Origin: Asterionellopsis glacialis
Taxonomy: Eukaryota > Bacillariophyta > Plagiogrammaphyceae > Rhaphoneidales > Asterionellopsidaceae
DNA: 64,000 nt
Reading direction: 5' to 3'
Assembly (NCBI GenBank): GCA_014885115.2
Contig: WKLE02005021.1
Location: 83,324 to 147,323, forward strand
Shown: positions 11,401 to 22,782 of the stretch, one piece after another
How the letters are laid out: every line of letters starts with the position of its first letter
Position numbering within the stretch: position 1 is the stretch's first letter
Made by a program: the position numbers and the translations under genes
The notes under the pieces: generated by a model
Database searches by the model: none
What the model saw: the letters and a program-made list of their open reading frames with translations, nothing else
Told to the model about the DNA's origin: nothing

Positions 11401-14400
11401 ATCTATGAAACGAATCGATCTCTGCTGGAGTGAATCCAATCATGGTTGGAACCGTATCGGCGTTTGTTTTGTTTGCGTATTTCAAGATGTCTGTTGATAT
11501 TCGATTAATAGTGGCTTGCGAACAATGCGTTTGCACCGCCCGCTCGGAACCAAGGTCGAAAGGTACAGCACCAGATACTGCTGGTAGCTGGAGCTGAGCG
11601 CGCGAAAGGAAGTTTACATAATTTTCAATCTTGATAGGCGCTAGTGGTTTCGACGCAAACGCGTGTAACTGCTTAACAGGTATATTTACAGAAGCACAGT
11701 TTTGGATATCCAAATGAAACTTTGATTCAGAATAGTCTGAAATTCGAGGAACAACCCAAAGGCGATGTTGGGAGTAAGACTCCGGGCGATCTAGCACCAT
11801 AGTGTTTCGATACGGACTTTCTGGGTGAAATACAGGCGTTGCGACCATCTTGCGGACTCCATCCTTAGCAAAAAATTCCCCAAGTTCCGACAAAAGTCTA
11901 GAAACTGCATCTTTCCCTGAGAAAACACCCTTCAATTTACTCATTCCACTATCGATGTGGAATTTCGGCACATTTGGATGACTTGCAACAGCTGGGTTCT
12001 CTGACAAGATCCGGAGAACTGACATTTCAGCAGACTGTGACATAAAGTCCGCTGGTGGCAAGAGGCGGAATAGCAATCGCCCCCAGTTGTGAGTTCGATC
12101 GTTCGGGTGGAGTTTGAATCCAACTGTACTTGTAAGCAAGTCATAAATGAGAGGGAAACCATATTTAGCCGAAGCTACTTCGATGCCAGAAGTCAGAGCA
12201 CTATTGATGAACTCAAGAGCTCGCAACCCACCGTAGGCAACATTTTCCTAAAATAAGACCCGAACAAATGAATAGTCGTTAGATACCAAAAAGAATTAAG
12301 TCACACAAAGTTTATAGATGCAGAGGTTTGGAAACAAGAAATGGGTAACTTACATCTTCAGGTCTTGAATAAGCCGCACCAAAAAGCTTTGAAGAAATCA
12401 TCGTTTTCTTAGGATTGTTGAAAATTGTCGAATCATCCGTGCCATCAAAGTTTGTAATGGTCGGTGGCTTTTCCATTCCAAGTTTTACTGACAGCGATTT
12501 ATCCGGAGGGAGTGAACTCAAGCTAGTGACCGCGCCAACGAAGGCTTGGCGATTAATTAAGGCAAGAGAAAGACGCGATCCCATTTGTGGCTTACAAAGT
12601 CCCAAAAGCAGCAATTCTTCTTCAGTTGAAAGGCGGCAGGCAGATGAAACGTATGGGTGTTTCTTGACGTATTGCTCCATCTCTTCCGCGACACTCCAAG
12701 GACATTTCATCGCATCACCCCCTAAGCCAACTGTCACCACTGACAATTTCAGTCGACAGGCATGTGCATCAGGATGATAGTCATTTCCCAAAAATTCTAG
12801 TTGGTTAAATATTTGTTGCTTTCAGAGTTAAAAAGAGCAAAAGAATGGCAGCATTAGTAAAAGGCGATTCGGTTACTACATGGTTGAACAAGTTCGATTC
12901 GAAACACTTACTTCTTCAGGGCTCAATTCTTCGCTCACGCACGACTCTACCATTTTAAACACATCACGGTATGCACCTGTTATAAAATACATTACCATTA
13001 GATACATAGAAGAAGCCAGAGATGGTGTTGTTAGGAAAGACCTGGAGTTATGAACAGGGTACAAGTAACACCGGACTTCTCCAATATTATCTATCCACTC
13101 GTGGTTTCTGCGGTCAAGTATGACTTGCACAGATAAGTGAGTTCCGTCAATATGCAATCTGCGTGGTAGAGCACAACCTGGGATTAGAACAAAAAGGTCG
13201 TTGTCAGCATTTTGGAGCACGATGAAGTGCGAGATCGTTCCAAGCAACGATTCAGCAATTTCTCGAGATTCAGTTGATGTCGATATATACAAGCCATCGT
13301 AGTCATTGCTATATAGACGATGTTCCGTTCTACCATCCACCTTTGTTATAGTTTTTGCAACAAACGACAAATTCACTCTAGGTAGCTCGATCAAGTCAAT
13401 GGAGGCTGCAGAATGAGCAGACTTCACATCCTGCTTGCTCCAAACAAGAACATGCGAAAGGTTATCAAGTCTGGAAAGCAAGAGCCCAACGCGTTTTAGT
13501 AAGGAAGACGGAGGAGCACACAAAACATTCAAAAGAGTAAGGAGTGGGCGATTGGGATCGCGTTTTTCAGTCTCTTGCTTTGAGCTCATAACTGGTATGC
13601 GTTGTACCAGTGCCTCTGCAGAAGAATTGCAAAAGCCGCTCTTGTCAAAGTTTGCAGCCTTGGCTAAAGTGATTTTTAGTCTCGTCGACGGGACATCATC
13701 GGTTTGTTTTGAATCGCCTTCTATATCATCATCGACAACTTCTTCCATAGGCATATTTTCGTACCCAATTACATTGTCATCTTCGCTTTGCCAGAACGTA
13801 TATTTCTCTATCAACGCCGTCGGCAATCTCCCCGCGAGAAATCTCGAAGGTAAAAGAGTTTGTGTTCCAAGCTCAGAATTAAGGGCCCTAGTAATCAACA
13901 GACTTGGAGCTGGGCTAAGCGTCGTCATAGGAATTCCGGCAGATAACGCTAAGATGCCGCCAACACGATCAGGATAAGGGTCGCCACTAACCTCATGTAG
14001 ACAGAGAGACATGTCAGATGTGTATTCCAGCACTCTGAGGTGTCGACGACCATATTCTTTCACGTTGTAAATCATTATAGCTGGTGGATGTTGCCAAATG
14101 ACTACTTCCTTTAGTGTGTGAGTTGATAAAGAATCACTTTTCGCGTTTTCAATCCAGCCCGCTAAAGTAGTATAGGGTTCATCTGACTGATCATTAGGTA
14201 ACATGTACAGTGTTACTCCAGGAAGAATTAGAGGAAGTTTATTCTGCAAGACATCCGATACCCATTTTTCACCATGTCGCAGACTATTTGGAAACTTTCG
14301 CGTGAATTTTGGGTGGATAGCTTCCTTAATGTCGAAGTGATTTCTAGCATCTGGCGCCCATGATTGGACGTCGTAACGGCGTCCAACCAAACGCCACCAG

Positions 14401-17400
14401 TACCTGTTTGTGGTGTGCATTACCTCAGCGCACGCTAGATCTGTTGCGTCCTTGAGAGCGGTCTTACGAACGTGTTGGAAGTCGGGGTCCTCTACGATAT
14501 GTTCATCGAGTAAGACCATCTTGTGATTTTGAAGCGTGAAATCACTCAACTGTACGTTTACTTCGATACCCACAGATTTGGTGGTTACGTAAAGCATCCA
14601 CTCTTCATACGACTGGCCTTCCTTTGGTATTCTGTAAGTACCATCGCGGAGCTTCTCGTCTTCCGTATCTGGCACAAAACGACCATAACAAGTAGGGTGG
14701 CCAATGCTTTGCCAATGTCTTTTTGCCAGCTCTGAAGTTCCCTTTTCACGCGTCCCGGTTCCCGTTGCAATCCGCTCGACAGCTTCCATGGCATCGTCAC
14801 CTTCTTCTGGATGAAGCTTGATAAACTTAAGAATATTGTATCTCTGATTTTGGATGATGTCAAAAATCTCGGATTGTGCGATCTGAATGGAGGGTGGTGG
14901 TTTTGATGGGTCCGACGAATCCTGTAAGTCGTCGTAGACTATGTTACTAAATCGATGGTTGATGGTCAAATACACCTGCGACGACAACAACACTGAAACT
15001 GCGCGATAATCAAGCTCCTCATAGGTGTAATTTTTGAACAAGTATAGGAGATGAGCGTGCACGAGACAAGCAACATCAACATCTTTATTCCGAGAAGGAT
15101 CAACCCAGTACTCAAGAGCTGGGATAGCCTGGGAATCTAGCATATTTCTAATTTTCTTCATTGCAGCTAAGACCTTCATGTTGTCTAAGGATTCCAATCC
15201 ACGAGGTCTAGGCTCGCCCGGCTTGCAGATTTTTAACGCAAATTTTAGAAAACCCTCGATTCTCACGGCTAGTCGGATGGCATAAAGGATGAGTGGACCC
15301 GATGAGGATTTTTTCGTATACTTGCCAACATCCATGTCAAGGGCTCGTTCTAAAATCTTAATAACACTCGACGTGAGGACATCTGGGGATTTGGCAATCT
15401 CATTGAAAAGAGTACCATGAGCAGTCGCAAGAAGGGCCTGAAGTTTGTCACGGTCAATCACAGGAATTTCCGTAATTATAGCTGTGTAGTCAGCTGGTTT
15501 CCAGTGGCCTGGTTCGAACAAAGCTGCATCAACGATAAGCTGCAGCGATTTTGTCTTCAACGCAGAGAGCCTTCCGGGATCACCGTTGGCAAAAAAGTCC
15601 AAAATGAGAGGTATACGTATGTATGGCACAGTCAAAAATTGAATGAACTTCTCTGAATCGGACGGATTCAAAATATTGCCAAACGTCGGCAACTCCGAGT
15701 TTGACAAATGCAAAACATCATCCTCGGTTGTGACAGAAACAGGTTTGTTCCTACGTTAAAAAAGGATTAGATTAAAAAACACAAAATAAGTCTCTTGCAT
15801 GTTTCAAACAAACACATTGTCACAACCGTTAGAGCAATCGTACCTTCCTTTCTGAAATTTTTCGCCACAAGAGTTGACTACATTAGTTGCATTTGCCGAA
15901 GAGATCTTTGCACGCTCTACACCTGACTTATTAAATAGCGAGAGGAAGCCTGCAAATGCATTTTTTGATTCCTTTTGTGTTGCCAGATTATCAACGAAAG
16001 CCTGGTGATGATCCTGAAACGCCGTGACATGATATTCGAGCGTTGGATCCTCCTTGTTCCTGCGCCTTGCGTGCCATTGGAGCGTAGCATCCGATGGTAA
16101 CCAAGGGTGCTTTTCAGTATTCGCAGGAGTTGGTGATCGGCCTGAAACAGAATGCTTAAAGTGGAATACAATATCTCGAAAATTGGCAAACTCGGGCAAA
16201 ACTTCAATAATGGAGCCATTCTTTCCTGTGATGAGTGACGCTGCATGATTCTCAAGTGCATCCTTGGTTGCCGGGTATGGACGTGGGAGAGCAAGCTGAA
16301 TGGAAAGATTCGTTATCAGTTCAATGTCACCATTATTGGGTGTAAGACTGGTATCAAAATTGAAAATGCTTTTGCGATCCGAGCCATCAAGCCTCTTTGA
16401 AAGTCCTCGCATGTAATCAAGGCACCGGAAACGAAGTGACACCATCGTTGGATCGTAAATAGGAAGGTTGGCTGCCAGTGAGTCGAAAGAGCCTGCTTGG
16501 ATGCAATATGACTCCGTTGGGCCTTCGCAAAGTCCGGAATAGTGCAACGCAAAGGCACTAGGATCATCCACAGCCTTTACCCGACAGATTGCATCGGCAA
16601 CACAAGCAGCAGCAGCAAAGGCTGTCGAGCGGATTGCGACAAGTCCACGAGATTGTTGAACACAAGCTGTGGCTGCAGAATAGATACGGCACAAACGCCT
16701 AATCAAAAACAGGAGATTCTTTTGTGTCTCCCTTCTCATTTTACCTTTTCTCCAGAAGCAATATGTAGGGTCTAGATTAGGCATGGGCAGCAGCGTAGTC
16801 ATCGCATACTGTGCTCCAGAAGCTGCCAAAGCCGCAGCATTTTTCACCATTTTCCTCTGTTGTAGAAGTAAACTGCACGCATCACAGATTCTTTGCAGCA
16901 ACGATGACGCATTAGCATAATCCGTGGCAATTTCAGGCAAGCTTTCGTCCGTCAGAACGGCAGGAATCAAAATAGGATCCTGTCTTGGGTCACCCATGAG
17001 CCTTTTCACAACCTCTTCATAATTATCACGTCGAAGGCTTCCAAAGAATGGGTGTGCCGCAGACCCCGCGCCTGTCCGAAGCGATTCGATATGCCCTTTT
17101 GCAAAAGTGTCACTCAAGGCAGTTGCCGACAACCCATGCGAATGCTGATCAAGTGGTTTTGAAGAAGCAAAGTTTAACTTTTTCAAGAGTTTATCAAGTA
17201 AATCCCACGTACTTGATAGAGAAGTTCCAAGAGTGCCATCACCACATGTATTAGGGTCAATAGTAGACGCAAAGTTTGCCAAGTTCCGCCCCGCAAGACT
17301 TAAGATTCGCGTATCTTCCGGATCCATCGATCCAGGTGGGTTATTTGCAATCTCTGCATAGGCAAGGTCAACAGCCGCATTCATAACCAAAAGAGATCCA

Positions 17401-19604
17401 TATTTGGAGGTTCGAGCACCGGCCTTTCCTGTAGTTGTCAAAGCTAGAAGGGCTAGTGGATGGAACGAGGAGGCTGATATTTCATCCGGCGGATCTACAA
17501 ACTCCGAAGGACCCCGATCCAAGTTAGACAAAAGCGGTTGAGCGTTCAATGCTGGAAGGAGCACTGTATACAAAAATGCAGCATTATTTTTCATCGAGGG
17601 GTACACTTGCATCCTAAAGAGTACGACCCAAAAAGTAGCATCGAGCAAACGTTCCGCCGGGATATCCCAAATGGTCATAGCCAACTGCTTCAACTGCCTT
17701 CCAGTCTCTGGTTCAAATGTGGACGGATGGTACTCCAAACCCTCATTTCCTGTGTTACACACAGTGAATGAAAACTTGTTGTCGCCGCAGTTACGGACAA
17801 TGTAGAGACAAACGTACGATTTCTCAGGCTGTTGCCATCCTCCTGGAAGGACCAACTGCTGATTTGGTTGAAGATTTCCAATGAGAGAGATAAAGACATT
17901 GATGAAATTGAGAAAAAGCGAATCAAGCGCTTTTCCGGAAGCTCCTGCAGAATGGGGTAGAATCGAAATCAATTTAATGCATGCTTCACAGGCCCAATGA
18001 TTAGATCGCAAAAAGGCAAGTGGAGATGCTCCCGTCGAGGGTTTCTTCATCATACCAAAGCGACCTCTGCCAGACCTCCACAAGTTGTCTGTCTCCACAA
18101 CAATGTGACTGACAAAACTAAGAGCCTTGGAAAGCTGTTCATACATTCCGGCACGATCCGCAAGCTTTTCCTTCGAGAGCGGATAGCGACGAATGTAAGC
18201 ATCCAAACGCATCAAGGACCAAAAGGGTGGAACTCGATATATGGGTTCAAACTTGCGATTCGGAAACGTTCCATCTGTACCTGCCAAAAAGTCGTACGGA
18301 TTAAACATTGATGTGTCGGCAACTTCGACGCTACCATCAGCAGTAATAGTCACTCCGCTTGAACCAAGTCCTTTGTTAGCAACCAGCTGTTGCTGTTTCT
18401 GAAATTCTGCCTTTTCTTTCCGGAACTGAGCCTTTAGCTTCGCTTCTTCTTGCTCTCGAAGTTTCCTGGCTTTCTCCTCCTCCGCTTGCATTTGTGCTGA
18501 TACCTTTGTTGTAGAGGTCGCAGCACCTACACCCGCACCTGCTGCAGAACCAACGTAAGCATTGTTTGTAGTCAAAGGATCTGTCGTTGTGGGTGTCACT
18601 GTTCCTGACGATGGAGCCGACGAAACTTTTTTGGGTTGGGAAGACGTAGGGGCAGCAGCGGAAGGAACAGGCGACACTGTTCGCGATGCAACCGAGGGCA
18701 CGGGTGAAACACCACGAGAGGGCGATGCCGAAGCCACACTACCGGATTGCTGTGGGACGGGCGAGACCACACGATTGGGTGTGCTAGCACCGCTTTTGGT
18801 TGGGGCAGGAATCCCCATTCGCGTCATTGCAGCAGCAGCAGAGCGATTTTGGACTGGTGCAGCACCAGTAGGTGGTCGTGAACCGGTTGAGGCAGGAGAA
18901 GTTGCCTGCATTGGTGAAAGGGTTTGGTTACTTTGACTCATGGATGTGTTGGTCTGCACTGTCAAGTTGGGCAAACCATTCGAAGGGGATGTCAATGAAG
19001 ATTGACTTGTCGGAGAAGTTCCAATATCCAAAGGCGTCGGAAGTGGAGAAGGAGCTGTATCCAAACCAGCAAATGGATCATCTGCACCAGTTGCAAATCC
19101 TGATGTAGTTTGCATTCCAAAACCCGTTTGCTGTTGCGAGAAACCGGATGCATGTTGTTGTTGTTGTTGTTGCTGCTGGAATCCCATCTGCTGTTGCTGA
19201 TATCCCGATTGCGCCTGCGGAGAGGCAAAACCATTTTGAGTCATGGCCTGGTTTTGAGTAAATCCCTGTTGAATACCTCGTTGATTTTGCCTCTGTTGCA
19301 CAGACGATGTGAATGAAGCCTGTTGCATGCGTTGCTGCATACTGAGATTGTTCTGACCTTGCTGTTGCTGCCCTGAAAAAGCAGCAGTGGCACTCTGAAC
19401 TGCAGCAGTTCTAGGTGTAGCGGAGGAAGTCGTCACATATGACGGTGGAAACCACCCTTCCTTTCCGTTATACGAGCCCCACCACCAGGCGCCATTCTGA
19501 TTTGCCATGGCTTGAATAGCAGCTCCGCTTGGAAACGACAACTGGGATTGGGCTGCATTACCTTGAAAGGCATGCTTTGCGACATAAATCGTTGGATTGC
19601 TCAT
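5474..19604 (-). CDS. Giant SH3 / DUF3638-DUF3645 ATPase-like / EF-hand / Vps62-like protein
   Basis: Five exons: 19604-15844, 15750-12912, 12818-12354, 12247-11007 and 10922-5474. The introns are 15751-15843, 12819-12911, 12248-12353 and 10923-11006, all GT-AG and frame-consistent, giving 4,584 aa. Residues 1-60 form an SH3 domain (YVAKHAFQG...GWFPPSYV). About 65-370 is Gln/Ser/Pro-rich and about 375-410 is a charged helix. The DUF3638 core follows: HPDAHACRLKL near residue 2210, P-loop MGAGKTT (about 2868-2874), DEVD (3033-3036), DUF3645 DTGALITGMSN (about 3485) and QGAFRMRG (about 3580). Then come an acidic Glu run (about 3875-3900), three EF-hand-like loops (DADNRGGIS, DRDRDGLLS, DKDRDGYIN) and a C-terminal Vps62-like region (about 4365-4555, WEPVPPGEEYVALG). 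The function of DUF3638 proteins is not established; Ca2+ control is inferred from the EF-hands. Confidence 0.85.
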
Positions 19605-20773
19605 GTTTCAATGAGTTTGCAATCACACAGCACAAAATGGAAGTGCGCGTGCACGAATACTATTTAATTCCAAAGCAGGAAGGATCTTAATTTGATTCGG
19701 GGTGGATTAATTAATTCGTGGATTGACCTCCGATGATGCCAGGAGCAACAATGACGGTCCAAAGAAAGAAATGCAAATTCACTCACCCGAGACCGGAAAA
19801 CCGTTGCTGACCACTCCTCCACACTGCCGACCAAGTCGCCACTGCGATCGGCGTTTGCTTTGTTATATTTATTATTAATCCCTCTAGAGAGCTTTTTAAT
19901 GGGGAAGCACCAACGAAATCTTTGTGTTGCAATGTGGATGCTGTGCAACGCTGTGCAAAAATAGTGTTTGCACTCGCCACGCCCCCTGCTATCGCTCGTG
20001 TTCCACTTCCCCTGTTGAGAATGGCTTGTTGTCCGTAGTCTCGTGTACCAGTTGCTTTCCTAGGACTATGTACTCGTTGTGGGACCAGCAAGGCAGGACA
20101 AAAAAAAGATCTTGTCGTATGATATCTTTCCATGTTGTTCAGTTCCCCTCCGTTTCTGAGTATCTGCATTGATGTACATTCATAAAATATATTAATTATG
20201 AATACTTGCAAATGATATACAACCGTTGAAGGAAACCGAAACGATCGCCATTTGTTATGGGGAAGTAACCGGGGACGTGTTCATCAATACGGCCTTTGCG
20301 GATGCGCGGTAAAAAGGCGTTAATTTGCCATTCGGAGTACCAAGAGTGTAGGTATGTACACAGGTAGCCCTATGTCGTAGCTCGAATATCATTATGTTTT
20401 ACATGAAAAAGAAAGTCATGTTGCGCTATTCGACTATCACACTAGAAAATCATACGTACGTCTGTACTCGTGTCCGCAAGGCAGGTAGTCTCTCTACTTG
20501 CTTACTAGAGTCTGGGTTAAAATTTTCGCGCCATGCCTCCGGATTCGCAAAGCTGAAAGCGGCCTCCCAGTTTTCTGGGATGCATTCCGATACCGCGGCA
20601 TGGATCGTCAAATCGTGTTCTCACGTTCCACAACAACAATAGATACTTTGAATGTTGAAATGCCATATTACTTTATTGTATCAGTTTAGAAACTGTAGTT
20701 TACTAAATGATATTTCCATTGTTCTTTTGGAAATACACCAGAAGACATAGATAGAAACAATTCCTCGGAAATT
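19605..20773. other. Divergent promoter between the giant DUF3638 gene and E2F
   Basis: These 1,169 bp hold no supportable gene. They contain an E2F-type site at 20523-20532 (annotated separately), a CCTCTAGAGAGC palindrome near 19882, and GTAC-rich strings around 20335-20500 like those in other intergenic gaps. Confidence 0.5.
20523..20532 (+). promoter_or_regulatory. E2F-type binding site upstream of the E2F gene
   Basis: TTTTCGCGCC matches the E2F/DP consensus TTTSSCGC and lies 241 bp upstream of the E2F ATG. Autoregulation by E2F is known in animals and plants; here it is inferred from the match alone. Confidence 0.5.
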
Positions 20774-22578
20774 ATGGCATCCGAGAGCAAAGAATCCAGT
20801 CCGACTCTGGATGACAAATACGATGCCATTTCGACGGCATCGTCACCGGCCGCTTCAAAACCAATTCCAAAAGCATCGAATTTAAACAAGGAAGGGCGAT
20901 CACAGCTTTCAGGGAATACATCCCCTCAAGTAGGAGGCATGAAAGGAAAACAAGGTCCATCACCAGGAAACATGTCACGCTACGATTCATCCTTGGGTCT
21001 TTTGACACGTAAATTTACAAATCTGATTCAGGTGAGTGCTGATTTCAGACGATTTTGGCCGATGTTCATGCAGTCAAAGACCTATGAGGAAACATAAGCT
21101 TCCACTCGTCAATGTAGTGTTTGCACTTTATTGCGACACAATTGTTTACTCATGATTTGTTCTGTCATCTCTTTCCACAGGCGTCAATTAGCGGCGCAAT
21201 AGATCTGAACGAGGCGGCGGCACAACTCTCTGTGCAAAAGCGTCGAATCTATGATATTACCAATGTGTTAGAGGGCGTAGGATTGATTGAAAAACGATCG
21301 AAGAATGTGATTGCATGGAGAGGAGCCGAACAAGCTGCCGCCGCTTCTGGCCTTGATTCCTCGACGTCAAGTGGATTGCAGAATGAGCTAGAAGCTGTCA
21401 GAAGAAAAGTTGGATTACTTTACGAAGAAGATGCAAAACTAGATTCTTGGATAAATATTGTACGACGATTGGTAAGTTGAAGCATATTATAAGTCCTTTG
21501 AGTTGCTCTTTCACCTAACTGGTGATTTAGAGGATTTATTCTCAGCATCTTCATGTTGTCATTTTTTCTCCCCCCATAGGCCCCCTCCACTACAAATCCA
21601 AAACTCTATTGCACTGCGAGTGACATTGTTTATGGTCAGATGAAAATAGCAGCGAGTAAACAAAGAAAGAAACGCCTTTATGCGGAAGTTTCAGTGCAAC
21701 AAAGTAGTACAGAAATATCTCCTTCTATGCCAGCGAGAGAAACAGTCCCAAAACCGTCCGCAAATACTCAATCAACTCACAGGAAACCGAACTCCGAAAA
21801 ACCATCTACTGCCACAAACCCGACACTACAATCCGGAGCAACTAGAGCACAGTCGGAAGAAACGTCAGTGGAAACAATTACTGATCTGACACACGATGAA
21901 GTATCAAGTGAAATACAAAGCAAACTAACTGCAAGTATGTCACCACGGGAAGAACCATCAACTGCAGTACCAATGAAAGTAACGAAGGATTCGTTGACTG
22001 CTGCACAGGATACATTAGAATCTGTTCTGGTTACCCAGTCACAGACCGAACCACCCACATCAGCCCCTTTGGACATGTCTCCCACCATGAAACAATCAAA
22101 TGAAGGCGCATCTGATGTATCACATGAAAATCTGACGAGCAAAGAAAGGAGTCTTTTATCAGACCAAACCCTAATAGCAGTTCGAGCACCAGTTGGAAGT
22201 GTCGTACAAGTCCCACATCCTTCAGAGTGCGATTTGGACAGCGAAAGTCAATACGAATTGTATATATCGAATAAGCCCGATGCGGTAGAAAGCGAACAAA
22301 AAAATGATCCACCAGGACAATCGCCAAAAAGGAGGAAAGTGGGAAAGACACAAAAGAAATTATCGCAATTTTCACGTCGTGGATTGGAGCGACTCATTCA
22401 TCTTTATTTACTTCCAACCAATAGCAGCAAAGGCTTGAAAGAGTCGGGACCAACATCATCTAATGGGATGCAACCTTTGTTTGGGAATGTTTACGATGGA
22501 CAGAGTTTGGATCTTACACCGTGCCTTGCACATGAAGAGGGAGTCTCCGATTTCTTTGTATCAGATGTTTACGAATAA
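20774..22578 (+). CDS. E2F: E2F family transcription factor
   Basis: Three exons: 20774-21031, 21181-21471 and 21580-22578. The introns are 149 and 108 nt (GTGAGT...CACAG and GTAAGT...CATAG), both phase 0. The product is 515 aa. The winged-helix DNA-binding domain spans about residues 68-135 and contains [13 protein letters not shown], then [18 protein letters not shown] and [17 protein letters not shown] leucine-zipper/coiled-coil region follows ([23 protein letters not shown]). The marked-box strand [20 protein letters not shown] is displaced by a Ser/Thr/Pro-rich insertion of roughly 130 residues. The C-terminus [14 protein letters not shown] resembles the retinoblastoma-binding EGIxDLFD motif. 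It should dimerise with a DP partner to control S-phase genes. Its 3' end converges with the SNF2 gene, 204 bp away. Confidence 0.9.
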
Positions 22579-22782
22579 ACGAATTAAACACAACAGATTG
22601 AATCACTTGCGTCACTAAAAGGGCTACATAAGACTAAAAGTTTGCGCATGAAAAGTCCCTGTCATACAACAGAGTCATACTTATTTTCAGTCTGTCCTTT
22701 AGTTAGCAACATTCGTTTTGCATTTGAAATGTTTTGAAAAGTAGATCTACAACCAGCAACCAGATAAAACTTCATCATTGCT

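Noticed and set aside
12785..12911. Alternative acceptor CTAG at about 12800 for the giant gene's second intron
   Set aside because: It would shift the frame with the strong GTAAGT donor. The AAAG|CAACAAATA acceptor keeps phase and produces the family-like EEQQIFNQLEFLGNDYHPDAH junction when read in parts.
20394..20689. Overlapping open frames upstream of E2F
   Set aside because: Short, Cys/Ser-rich and overlapping the E2F-type site. Probably promoter or 5' UTR.
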